Part shown: positions 1 through 7,843 of the stretch, one piece after another | Numbering within the stretch: the first letter of the stretch is position 1 | Layout of the letters: each line of letters opens with the position of its first letter | Assembly (NCBI RefSeq): GCF_015356765.1 | Contig: NZ_WTCQ01000004.1 | Location: 88,039 to 152,038 of the forward strand | Source of the DNA: Candidatus Clavichlamydia salmonicola | Lineage (GTDB): Bacteria; Chlamydiota; Chlamydiia; Chlamydiales; Chlamydiaceae | Length of the DNA stretch: 64,000 nt | Reading direction: 5' to 3' | Position numbers and translations under genes: made by a program | The notes under the pieces: generated by a model | Told to the model about the DNA's origin: nothing | The model's database searches: none | Seen by the model: only the letters and a program-made list of their open reading frames with translations

Positions 1-1
1 A

Positions 2-187
2 AAAGGTATTCTATGTTATGGCGAAGTTAGCGACTCTCTCTATATATATGAAAAAATAAACTTAGAATTAATTCAGGCTAAAAAAATCCATGAAAGATTA
101 TTAGAAATACAAAAGCATGCTTCTATTTGGGCTATATGCTTGCCAAAAGGAGAAACTCCTGACCTCAGAGAACTTGGGATATCATAG
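2..187 (+). CDS. scc1: Type III secretion chaperone, SycE/Scc1-like (C-terminal part only)
   Basis: An open frame enters from the left edge and stops at TAG 185-187, two bases before malQ. The 61 visible residues include KGILCYGEVSDSLYIYEKIN and end with PKGETPDLRELGIS. From memory these resemble the end of chlamydial Scc1/SycE (CT088), which has a KGTLGYGE...LYL stretch and ends near KGELPDLHALG. Chlamydial SycE-type proteins are small acidic cytoplasmic chaperones that hold type III substrates such as CopN before secretion. The gene order chaperone-malQ is also the chlamydial order, which supports the call. The N-terminal half lies outside the window, so chaperone-fold completeness cannot be judged. 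Identification is by partial sequence resemblance plus synteny. Confidence 0.75.
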   Translation, partial: KGILCYGEVSDSLYIYEKINLELIQAKKIHERLLEIQKHASIWAICLPKGETPDLRELGIS

Positions 188-189
188 AG

Positions 190-1791
190 ATGAAGCGTAT
201 CCTCGATCCAAAAGTTATAGAGCAAATTAAAAAATCTGCAGCTGGCAAACATTGGGAAAAAATTGGCATCTATGACCACCATGGTTTTTGTGTTCCTTTG
301 TTTTCGCTGCATTCTAAAGATAGCTGTGGAATTGGAGAATTTTATGATCTTATTCCACTTATTGAATGGGCCAAACAAGTTGGCTTCGATATTATTCAAT
401 TACTTCCATTAAATGACTCTGGTGCTGATGCTTCTCCATACAATGGCATTTCTGCTCATGCCCTTAACCCTATTTATATTAGTATTCATAAATTACCTAA
501 TAAAGAAAAAGTTCCATTTTTTAATGACCTCATAAAAAAAATGCAAGCTTGGAATAAAACTGTAAGATTAAATTATTCAAAAATTAAAACTCTTAAAATA
601 GAATTTCTTAAACAATATTTTTCTTTAGTTATGCATGAATTTGCTACAGATTTACATTATGCTAATTTTAAAAATAAATTTAAAACATGGTTAAAACCAT
701 ATGCACTGTTTCGATATTTTAAAGAATTATATGAATGGACTGAATGGAGGTTTTGGCCAGAAAAATTTAAAAATCCTTCTAATTTTCAAAAATTATTAAC
801 TGATTATGAAGATAAATATGAATTTTATATCTTTTTACAATATCTCTGTTTTCAGCAATTAAGCAGTGTTAAAAAAATAGCAGAAAAAAATAAAATTTTT
901 TTAAAAGGAGATATTCCCTTTTCTATTAGCAAAGATAGCGTCGATGCTTGGTATTTTCGTTCCTTATTTAATTCTAATGCATCGTTAGGAACTCCCCCTA
1001 ACAAACACAATACAAAAGGGCAAAACTGGGGCTTTCCATTATATGAATGGAAAAGTATGGCCCAAGATGATTTTTTATGGTGGCGTGAGCGACTATATTA
1101 TTATGAATCATTTTATCATATGTACAGAGTTGATCATATTGGTGGTTTTTTTCGAGCATGGTCTATTATCAAGCATGATAACCATCTAACTGGAATATTT
1201 CTTCCTGAAAAACGTGTAGACCAATTAAAACAAGGAAAACGTCTTCTTCATATGTTACTTGATAGTTCTACACTACTTCCTATTGGAGAAGACATTGGAG
1301 AAGTGGTTTTTGAAGAAATGAAGATAATTTTATCTTCTATGGGAATCTGTGGAACTAAAATTATAAGGTGGGAACGTAATTGGAAAACAGATCAATCATT
1401 TATTGATCCTAAATCATACCCATTATTATCAATGACTAATATATCATCTCATGATTCAGAAACACTTCAACTTTGGTGGAGACATGCTGCAGCTGAAGCA
1501 ACTTCTTTTTGTAAGATAAAAAATTGGACCTATAATCGATTTTTATCTTACCCTTATCATATGGCTATTTTACAAGACAGTCATCGTTCTGGTAGTATTT
1601 TACATATTAATTTACTGCAAGATTACTTGGCTCTAGATCCTTCTTTTGTTTCACCTATGTCATGCCGTGAACGAATTAACCAACCTGGTACAGTTGCCTT
1701 TACTAATTGGTCTTATAGGGTTATTCCTTCAGTAGAAGAATTTGCTGACGCCACTTATCTTAATAAAGCTGTTAAAACAGCCTTATCTTAA
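190..1791 (+). CDS. malQ: 4-alpha-glucanotransferase (amylomaltase, GH77)
   Basis: Transfers alpha-1,4-glucan segments between maltooligosaccharides; in chlamydiae it belongs to the cytoplasmic glycogen/maltodextrin pathway. The 533 residues are normal length for GH77. Visible family motifs in order are SCGIGEFYDL near the N-terminus, ASPYNGISAHALNP, GDIPFSISKDSVDAW, RVDHIGGFFRAW with the nucleophile Asp at D315, GEDIGE with the acid/base Glu at E367, and SSHDSETL with the third carboxylate at D422. All three catalytic carboxylates are therefore present. The ATG follows the chaperone stop after two bases, so the pair is probably translated from one message, as in Chlamydia. No truncation or frameshift is seen. 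Assignment is strong. Confidence 0.95.
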   Translation: MKRILDPKVIEQIKKSAAGKHWEKIGIYDHHGFCVPLFSLHSKDSCGIGEFYDLIPLIEWAKQVGFDIIQLLPLNDSGADASPYNGISAHALNPIYISIHKLPNKEKVPFFNDLIKKMQAWNKTVRLNYSKIKTLKIEFLKQYFSLVMHEFATDLHYANFKNKFKTWLKPYALFRYFKELYEWTEWRFWPEKFKNPSNFQKLLTDYEDKYEFYIFLQYLCFQQLSSVKKIAEKNKIFLKGDIPFSISKDSVDAWYFRSLFNSNASLGTPPNKHNTKGQNWGFPLYEWKSMAQDDFLWWRERLYYYESFYHMYRVDHIGGFFRAWSIIKHDNHLTGIFLPEKRVDQLKQGKRLLHMLLDSSTLLPIGEDIGEVVFEEMKIILSSMGICGTKIIRWERNWKTDQSFIDPKSYPLLSMTNISSHDSETLQLWWRHAAAEATSFCKIKNWTYNRFLSYPYHMAILQDSHRSGSILHINLLQDYLALDPSFVSPMSCRERINQPGTVAFTNWSYRVIPSVEEFADATYLNKAVKTALS

Positions 1792-1923
1792 TAAAAAAAA
1801 ATAACAAACAAAATATTTCTATTCTAAAATCATTTCCTTTTTCTTTTTTTTATTGACCATCATTAGTGTTTAAGAGCAAGATTCTTACCTCTTATGCATT
1901 ATGTTTATTTATAGGTCCTAAAA

Positions 1924-2589
1924 ATGAGAAAAAGCCTTCTATTAACTGTATATAGCTTGCTTGCCATCTTGCTTACTTCATGTTCAAGTCTATCTGTTTA
2001 TACTAGTACATTCAAGGATGCATCCGTTTTACCTAATGGATTTCATGCTAATAGTTCTTTTTATGTTGCCTCTGCTGAAGATCAATATTCTTTAGAACAT
2101 CAAGAACTAAAAGAAAAGATTCAAGTTTTATTACTATCATCTGGATACAGAATATCAGAAAAGAGTAATGCTGATTATCATTTAAATTTTAAAACTATAA
2201 CCAGACAAGAATCTCGAAAAATCTCAAATATAAAGTATATTCCTGGCTTACCATCATTTAAATTTGGAGAAATGTTTACTGGAAATAATGCAATGCGTTA
2301 CCAAGAACGTCAAATTTCTACAGGTTCTTTTGTTTATGTGCCAACAGAAATTACTCTTTTTACTTATAAATTAACTGTGCAAGTACATTCTGCGAAAGGA
2401 TCTGCTGCTCGTCCTATTTGGAAAGGATCTGCTATTACAGTTCAAGAAAATAAAAGTTTACGTAGTTCCTTGAATTATCTTTTAGCTAGTGCTTTTAAAC
2501 ATTTTGGGAAAAATACTGGGACTGAAATTATTGAAAATGTAACATCGTCAAATAGCAAAGTAAAAGTATTAGAAAAAGCCATAAAATAA
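1924..2589 (+). CDS. Predicted lipoprotein of unknown function
   Basis: The protein has 221 residues. A lipoprotein signal peptide is visible: basic MRK, a hydrophobic stretch, then the lipobox LTSC with Cys20 as the expected lipidation site. The mature part has no cysteine-rich or enzymatic motif I recognise; it alternates short strands and charged stretches, with a proline-rich turn near SFVYVPTEITLFTYKLTVQV. This strand pattern recalls small periplasmic lipoproteins in general, but no family can be named. It stands alone on the plus strand between malQ (132 bp upstream) and a convergent gene, and shares a bidirectional hairpin with it. Membrane anchoring is a confident inference; function is unknown. 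Confidence 0.7.
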   Translation: MRKSLLLTVYSLLAILLTSCSSLSVYTSTFKDASVLPNGFHANSSFYVASAEDQYSLEHQELKEKIQVLLLSSGYRISEKSNADYHLNFKTITRQESRKISNIKYIPGLPSFKFGEMFTGNNAMRYQERQISTGSFVYVPTEITLFTYKLTVQVHSAKGSAARPIWKGSAITVQENKSLRSSLNYLLASAFKHFGKNTGTEIIENVTSSNSKVKVLEKAIK

Positions 2590-2602
2590 ATTTATGGCTT
2601 TT
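2574..2602. terminator. Bidirectional hairpin terminator between convergent genes
   Basis: Perfect 12-bp inverted repeat AAAAGCCATAAA / TTTATGGCTTTT with a 5-base loop. The A-tract on one side and T-tract on the other suit termination in both directions. It overlaps the last codons of the lipoprotein gene and lies just before the stop of the convergent gene. Confidence 0.7.
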
Positions 2603-2608
2603 CAATTA

Positions 2609-3280
2609 TTATTTTGAATCATCCATAGCTTGCTGTTTTTGTTCTTGACGCTCTTGTTTTAATTTACATTTCATTGCTTTTTTCTTAAGACGTCGTATTT
2701 TCATTTCTTCTCGAAAATAAGAAAAAATCCCACCTGTTGCTCTTGCAAAAAATCGACCTGATAAAGAACGATACAAAATCCCTTGGACCTCTGCTAATAA
2801 CCAGCCATCATCTTCATCATCTAATAAACCCTCTACACCTTTTAGTTCTTCAAACCTATCAATATCTACTTGTTTTGGTTTCCATAAATGAACTACTGCT
2901 TCTGCAGCCTCATGTATTTGTTGCAAATTATCTGTTTGATAAAATTTTACTTTTCGAATAATTGAAAGACTTTCTTGAAGTAAATAATCAAGTAATTTAA
3001 TAGAAAAAGCTAATCCAATTTTTTCAACAGAAAATTTTTCTACTACTCTTTTAAAATCTTTTAATGAATCAAACAAAGCTTTTTCATTTTTTATTTTATA
3101 ATTATGATCAATTTGATCTAAAAGGTCTTTCAATGCAAAAGATGTATTTCGACACTGAGCAATAGCTTGAGCATCATTTCCAATTGCATATGATAATACC
3201 CCTGACATTAACCCTGAAACCCATCCCGCAATACCTGCTAAAAAACCAGATAATAGCCCAAGTAACCATCCTAGAGTCAT
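2609..3280 (-). CDS. Small membrane-associated protein of unknown function
   Basis: The protein has 223 residues. The first ~35 residues are hydrophobic and glycine-rich (GWLLGLLSGFLAGIAGWVSG), resembling a glycine-zipper helix pair that could insert in or oligomerise at a membrane. Residues ~40-160 are mostly helical and charged, with no recognised motif, and the C-terminus is a strongly basic Lys/Arg/Gln-rich tail (residues ~190-223). The start is well supported: AAGGAGG lies six bases upstream of the ATG. It is monocistronic as seen, convergent with the lipoprotein gene and divergent from the esterase array. I do not recognise a family. A gated or pore-like membrane role is possible, but nothing in the sequence proves it. 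Confidence 0.65.
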   Translation of the reverse strand: MTLGWLLGLLSGFLAGIAGWVSGLMSGVLSYAIGNDAQAIAQCRNTSFALKDLLDQIDHNYKIKNEKALFDSLKDFKRVVEKFSVEKIGLAFSIKLLDYLLQESLSIIRKVKFYQTDNLQQIHEAAEAVVHLWKPKQVDIDRFEELKGVEGLLDDEDDGWLLAEVQGILYRSLSGRFFARATGGIFSYFREEMKIRRLKKKAMKCKLKQERQEQKQQAMDDSK

Positions 3281-3667
3281 TACAAACCTCCTTCATATAA
3301 AAATCATAGTAAATTTTTCTGATAAAGTTATCTTGCACAAATATCTATTTTTTTTACATGACATACTGAAATAATGATTTATTATTTAAAATAAGAAAAT
3401 TACATTCATAAGTATATATTTTAAAAATATTATTTTCTTAGCAATTTTCAATTTACATCTAATATTTTCAATAATTAAAAAATCAATTCTCAAAAAAAAT
3501 ATTTACAGCTTATTAAAGATTTCTTAATTTTCGTAAAATCAAAATAAATAATTATCTTTTTAATTTATTTTAAAACTTTTAAAAAATAATTAAAATCTTT
3601 CTTGAAATAAAAAAATGAGTCTAATAAATTTTTTCTATTAATTATTTTACCCCATAAGAATCCATCC
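3281..3667. other. AT-rich intergenic region between divergent genes
   Basis: About 390 bp of very AT-rich DNA between two divergently transcribed genes, so promoters for both should lie here. I see no RNA gene and no coding frame of note. Several AT-only hexamers resemble -10 boxes, but none is paired with a convincing -35, so no promoter is called. Confidence 0.6.
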
Positions 3668-4438
3668 ATGATGAAAGCATCTTTTCAAAAAGAAAAAGTT
3701 GGAGATACAGATATACTTATTTCTAGAGGGCAAAAAGACCCTTTAACTATTATATTTCTCCATGGCTATAATTCTTCAGCTGCTACAGTTAAAGAATACG
3801 TATCAACAATTACTGATTTTGACACTACCCATACCTGGATTTTTCCAGAAGCTCCCCATATTTTACAAAATCCATTTGATTTTTCTCCTGATGAGAGTAT
3901 TACGTCTTCTCTTATTGCTCCTCCTCAAATAACCTATGATGTTAACGAAACTGAATTAGAAAAATTTCGAGGCTGGTTTGATTTTTCATTTAATTTTTCT
4001 GTTTCTAAGATAGAAATGGTAGCAGCCTGGGAAGTTGACCCACCTGCACAAATTATTAAAAACCTCATTAAAAACTTGAAAATCTTTCCTAAGAAGCTCA
4101 TTATAGGTGGTTTTAGCCAAGGTGGCATGGTAGCTGCTGCTTTATTAAATATCTTGAATAAAGAAGAGATGCCTTTGGGGATTATTTTATCTTCTTCATT
4201 TGCAACTCAAGCTCATAAATTAGATCCTAATCAAGTTGCTGACGTTTCTTTTTTAATTACACATGGAGCTCAGGATTGCATTGCTCCTGTCTTTGCTGCT
4301 ACAGCTACTGAAGCAGCTTTTCTTAATGCTGGAATGACTGGAAAATCTGTTATTTTTGAAGGAGAGCATGTTTTAAATCAAACATGTTTATCTAGCATAG
4401 CAGAATTTATTAACCATCATTCTGCGTTATCAAATTAA
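3668..4438 (+). CDS. Alpha/beta-hydrolase, carboxylesterase/phospholipase-like (paralogue 1)
   Basis: A 256-residue serine hydrolase of the carboxylesterase/phospholipase (PF02230-like) type. Visible features are the oxyanion segment FLHGYNSS near residue 31, the nucleophile elbow GGFSQGG with Ser150, the acid in THGAQD (Asp203) and the histidine in EGEH (His234). The triad is therefore intact. No signal peptide is apparent, so it is probably cytoplasmic unless exported by another route. It is the first of three tandem plus-strand paralogues sharing the start pattern of a short N-terminal strand followed by an HG motif. It carries an insertion (residues ~75-125) absent from paralogue 2. The substrate cannot be inferred from the sequence. 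Confidence 0.82.
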   Translation: MMKASFQKEKVGDTDILISRGQKDPLTIIFLHGYNSSAATVKEYVSTITDFDTTHTWIFPEAPHILQNPFDFSPDESITSSLIAPPQITYDVNETELEKFRGWFDFSFNFSVSKIEMVAAWEVDPPAQIIKNLIKNLKIFPKKLIIGGFSQGGMVAAALLNILNKEEMPLGIILSSSFATQAHKLDPNQVADVSFLITHGAQDCIAPVFAATATEAAFLNAGMTGKSVIFEGEHVLNQTCLSSIAEFINHHSALSN

Positions 4439-4468
4439 TATTTATTAATTTTTATAAAGGATTTTATA

Positions 4469-5167
4469 ATGAATTTTATAAAAAAAGAAATTGCTGGATT
4501 AACAACCTACATAAAAGAAGGCTCTCCTGGTTTTCCTACTGTTGTTGCTCTTCATGGATTTGGATCCTCAGCACAACAAATAGTTTCTTCTCTAAATCAA
4601 GTAGGCAACTTAAATAATGATATCACTTGGATCATTCCCCAAGGACCTATAAATTTACCTGTAAGCACACATGGAGAAGATGCTCATGCATGGTTTAGCA
4701 TTAGCTTTATAAATGATGGAGATAAAGTAACTCCTATATTACCTCAAGCTGTACCTGAATCTTGTGATCTGCTTGAAAAATTTTTTCAAGAACTCAATCA
4801 TCCTTTAGACAACATCATTTTATCAGGATTTAGCCAAGGTGCTATGTTAACTGCTGAATTTGCTTCTACGCGTAAAGAAGTTTCTTTATTAGGTATTATC
4901 ATGTCTTCAGGGACTCTTTTAAACGTAGATGCATTTATGGCTAGAGATATGCTGGCTTTACCATTTTTAATTACTCATGGCACAAATGATCCATTCTTTT
5001 CCTTGGATAAAGCTCTCATTCTCGAAAAAGCATTTAAAACAAAAGGTTGTGAGGGTACTGTTGTTGATTTTCCAGGAGGACATGAAATAACAATGATTTG
5101 TTGGGTTTCCATAAGTCTTTTTATTCAAAATTGCTCAAAAATTATGCAAGAAAGAAGTTATATCTAA
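4469..5167 (+). CDS. Alpha/beta-hydrolase, carboxylesterase/phospholipase-like (paralogue 2)
   Basis: At 232 residues this is the shortest of the three paralogues and closest to the usual length of bacterial carboxylesterases of this family. Motifs are ALHGFGSSAQQ (oxyanion region), SGFSQGA with the nucleophile Ser122, THGTND with Asp174 and GGHE with His205, a complete catalytic triad. The gene starts 30 bp after paralogue 1 with an AAAGGA ribosome site, suggesting co-transcription. A strong hairpin terminator follows 24 bp after the stop, so paralogues 1 and 2 probably form a two-gene operon separate from paralogue 3. Substrate unknown. Confidence 0.82.
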   Translation: MNFIKKEIAGLTTYIKEGSPGFPTVVALHGFGSSAQQIVSSLNQVGNLNNDITWIIPQGPINLPVSTHGEDAHAWFSISFINDGDKVTPILPQAVPESCDLLEKFFQELNHPLDNIILSGFSQGAMLTAEFASTRKEVSLLGIIMSSGTLLNVDAFMARDMLALPFLITHGTNDPFFSLDKALILEKAFKTKGCEGTVVDFPGGHEITMICWVSISLFIQNCSKIMQERSYI

Positions 5168-5190
5168 TATTCATTTCTACATAGACATCT

Positions 5191-5226
5191 AAAACAACTG
5201 CTTAATATTAAGTAGTTGTTTTTTTT
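5191..5226 (+). terminator. Rho-independent terminator after the esterase pair
   Basis: Long inverted repeat, AAAACAACTGCTTAAT pairing with ATTAAGTAGTTGTTTT (one G-U pair), followed directly by a run of T. It lies 24 bp after the second esterase stop and should end that transcript. Confidence 0.85.
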
Positions 5227-5304
5227 ATAAATTTACCTATAAGCTTTTACATTTTTGAATAATAAGAATATTTATAACACACCTCTTATTCTAAAATGTT
5301 TCAT

Positions 5305-5340
5305 AATCACTAAAAAAATCTAAATGATTTTTTAGTGATT
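5305..5340. repeat. Inverted repeat upstream of the third esterase paralogue
   Basis: Arms AATCACTAAAAAAATC and GATTTTTTAGTGATT are complementary apart from one bulged A, with a loop of about five bases. No clean T-tract follows on the plus strand. It could be a second terminator, an operator or a 5' leader element for the gene starting at 5417; the sequence does not decide. Confidence 0.5.
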
Positions 5341-5416
5341 AAATTAAAATTTGTTTTTAATTATTTTAAATTGGATATTAATTTAATTATTAATTTTTTA
5401 ATTAAAAGAGGTTCTA

Positions 5417-6274
5417 ATGGATGTAAATTTATTCGAAATACAAACTATAGGTGGATTAAAAACTTATATTAAAAAAGGAGATCCAGGTGCTCCATATGTT
5501 GTTAGCCTTCATGGATATAAAATGTCAGCAGCATCTTTTATCATGAGCAGCTTAAATATGGATTATTCTATGGGTCATGTTTCTCGTCCTACATGGATAA
5601 TTCCAGAAGCTCCTTTTAAATTTCCTGATCCAGTTATTCCTGCTAATAGAAGCACTACTGCGGATACAGTACTAAGCTATACTGCTAAAAAATTAGCTGA
5701 AAATCCTAAAAGCTCTAGAAAGTTTCAAGGTTCTAGAACTAAAAAATCTACCCTTTCAAGTTTTGAAGAAACTGAAATTTTTGCAAAATCAACCCCACCT
5801 GTTTACAGATGCTCTTGGTTCAAAATGAAAGCTTCTTTTAAAGATAATCAATTATGCTATGATATTCCTAATGATATCAGCGACTCTCTATTTCTTTTGG
5901 ATAATTTTTTTAAAGAATTAGATATACCTATGAGTTCAATAATTTTAAGTGGGTTTAATCAAGGCGCTATTATGGCTTTAGAATACACTTTATCTGAACA
6001 AAGAGAAAGTCCTATGGGATTAGCTGTTCTCATGGGAACAGTAATCGCTCCTGATCAACTACCTAAAACTATTACTCCAATGAAATTATTATGGGTCCAT
6101 TCTGCTGATGATGAATATTTTTCTATAGAAACTAATGATGATGCTTATGAATACTTAATATCCAAAGGGTGTGAAGGTTCTTTTGTAGAAGTAGAAAAAG
6201 CTCACTATTATACTGCAGATTGTCAATCTGCTTTATTCGATTTTATAGATGAATTACAATTAAAAAATTCTTAA
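5417..6274 (+). CDS. Alpha/beta-hydrolase-like protein lacking the nucleophile serine (paralogue 3)
   Basis: A 285-residue paralogue of the two preceding esterases. The start region (GGLKTYIKKGDPGAPYVVSLHGYKMSA) aligns well with paralogue 2. The nucleophile elbow reads SGFNQGA instead of SGFSQGA, so the catalytic Ser is Asn181. The acid (Asp232 in HSADDE) and the histidine (His263 in EKAHYY) remain. There is also an insertion of about 45 residues, rich in Ser, Lys and Arg (residues ~75-130). The frame is intact, so this is not an obvious pseudogene; a binding or regulatory pseudoenzyme is the simplest reading. It follows a 249-bp gap containing a terminator and an inverted repeat, so it likely has its own promoter. 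Confidence 0.78.
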   Translation: MDVNLFEIQTIGGLKTYIKKGDPGAPYVVSLHGYKMSAASFIMSSLNMDYSMGHVSRPTWIIPEAPFKFPDPVIPANRSTTADTVLSYTAKKLAENPKSSRKFQGSRTKKSTLSSFEETEIFAKSTPPVYRCSWFKMKASFKDNQLCYDIPNDISDSLFLLDNFFKELDIPMSSIILSGFNQGAIMALEYTLSEQRESPMGLAVLMGTVIAPDQLPKTITPMKLLWVHSADDEYFSIETNDDAYEYLISKGCEGSFVEVEKAHYYTADCQSALFDFIDELQLKNS

Positions 6275-6281
6275 AATTAAA

Positions 6282-7217
6282 TTATAAAAAAGTTGTGCTT
6301 GTATAAGATTCTAGCTGTTCAATTTTACAAAAAAACCATTCCAAACATGCTGATAACTTTCCTGATCTTTCTAAAAAAATAAGCGCATCTTCTAAAAGCA
6401 GTTCTATTTTTTTCAAAGATAAAACTTTAATCAAATTATGAGGAATATTGAAATTTTTAAAAGTTCCATATTCCTCTTTAATATGAATGCTTTGTAAAAA
6501 AAGATCTCTATACCAAAGAAAAATAACATTTAATAATTTTTCCACTTCATCTTTAGACCAAATAGCAAGGATGCCTGATAATTCTTTAGCAGAATATTCA
6601 TTAATATCATTTTTTTCACAAAATTTTTTTTTTAATTCTTTTTCTTTATTTTTTTTATGCGTTTCAAACGCAATAGAAAAATTTTTGATTTTTGAATAAG
6701 AAAATGGCCTTTCTTGTAAAATATCTATCAAAGCTTGCTCTCGTGGTGAAAATGCTCGTTGTTCATTTAAAGAAAAATGAAAAACCCGACTTCGAGAAAC
6801 AATAGTAGGCAACATTCGATTAATATTAGATGTTGTTAATAAAATTACTGTGCCTTCTGAAGGCTCTTCAAACATCTTTAGCATAGCATTAGCTCCAGAA
6901 GGAAGCATTTGATCTGCACGATAAATAATAAAAATCTTATGTTGAGTTGTTGCTGATTTAAGCCAAATATCATCTTTTACAGATTTTAAAGTCTCTAATA
7001 AATGCAGGCCAGTTTTACCCTCTGGCCGATACTCATGAATATCTGGGTGCATTTTATCTTTTAAAGGGCAGTTATCACTATTACTTCCAAATACAAGCCT
7101 TAAAGCAAATGACCTAGCAGCTATTTCTACTAAAAGATCATCTTGCCCAGCAAATAACATTAAATGTGGAATACAATTAGTTGCGAGGAGCTTATTAAGA
7201 TACGTTTGAGTATACAT
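6282..7217 (-). CDS. holB: DNA polymerase III delta' subunit
   Basis: Clamp-loader subunit that helps place the sliding clamp on primed DNA. The 311-residue protein shows the AAA+ arrangement of delta': an N-terminal LMLFAGQDDLL stretch where a P-loop would be but is not conserved (delta' normally lacks ATPase activity), IIYRADQM in place of Walker B, and the typical NAMLKMFEEPSEGTVILLTT segment followed by TIVSRSRVFHF (sensor 1/SRC-like). It is the last gene of the minus-strand run dciA-gyrB-gyrA-tmk-holB, and its start overlaps the end of tmk by 23 bp, implying translational coupling. Chlamydial gene order around CT187-CT191 is the same. Confidence 0.88.
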   Translation of the reverse strand: MYTQTYLNKLLATNCIPHLMLFAGQDDLLVEIAARSFALRLVFGSNSDNCPLKDKMHPDIHEYRPEGKTGLHLLETLKSVKDDIWLKSATTQHKIFIIYRADQMLPSGANAMLKMFEEPSEGTVILLTTSNINRMLPTIVSRSRVFHFSLNEQRAFSPREQALIDILQERPFSYSKIKNFSIAFETHKKNKEKELKKKFCEKNDINEYSAKELSGILAIWSKDEVEKLLNVIFLWYRDLFLQSIHIKEEYGTFKNFNIPHNLIKVLSLKKIELLLEDALIFLERSGKLSACLEWFFCKIEQLESYTSTTFL

Positions 7218-7839
7218 GGGTATTTATTTCCCTTAATGCTTGTTGCAATACATGTAACTTATCTTGTGATGCATTTAAAATTTTTATTCTTTCAGGAGCC
7301 TGAGCAGCCTCTTTTAAAAACCCTGCTCTAATTTGTTCATGAAAAATTAAGGATTCTTTTTCAAAACGATCTGGCATTTTTTGAATATATTTTCTTTTTA
7401 ACCCTTCTTCAGGATCTAAATCTAACAATAATGTTAACTGTGGCACAGGAAAAGGCTGATAATTTTTTATACATAAATCTCTGACATAATTTACCCCAAG
7501 CCCCTTAACATATCCTTGATAAACTACTGTAGAATCATAAAATCGTTCAGAAATAATGACATTACCATCATTTAATCCTGGTAAAATAATTTCTTCAATA
7601 TGTTGCGCTCTAATACTTAAAAAAAGAAACAGCTCAGCATATTTCCCTATAGCACCTTTTTTTAAAATTTCTTCATCTAATAGTAAAGGCCTTAAATATT
7701 CTCCTAAAGAAGATCCTCCAGGTTCTCGTGTTTTTATAACCTTTAAACCATGAGCTAAAAGATCTTTTTCTAACTCTGCTGCTAAAGATGACTTCCCTGT
7801 GCCTTCACCACCTTCTAAAGAGATAAAAAAACCTTTCAT
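7195..7839 (-). CDS. tmk: Thymidylate kinase
   Basis: Phosphorylates dTMP to dTDP for DNA synthesis in the cytoplasm. The 214-residue length is typical. Motifs: P-loop SLEGGEGTGKSS at residues ~7-18, KTREPGGSSLGE (the DRX/TREPGG segment binding dTMP), ISERFYDSTVVYQG, and LDLDPEEGLKRK before the lid region. It lies four bases after the gyrA stop and overlaps holB, so it is inside the replication operon. Nothing unusual is seen. Confidence 0.95.
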   Translation of the reverse strand: MKGFFISLEGGEGTGKSSLAAELEKDLLAHGLKVIKTREPGGSSLGEYLRPLLLDEEILKKGAIGKYAELFLFLSIRAQHIEEIILPGLNDGNVIISERFYDSTVVYQGYVKGLGVNYVRDLCIKNYQPFPVPQLTLLLDLDPEEGLKRKYIQKMPDRFEKESLIFHEQIRAGFLKEAAQAPERIKILNASQDKLHVLQQALREINTHVYSNVS

Positions 7840-7843
7840 CTAC

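Noticed and set aside
2737..2961. Plus-strand frame opposite the small membrane protein gene
   Set aside because: Lies wholly inside a minus-strand gene that has a strong ribosome site; leucine-rich composition is typical of antisense reading.
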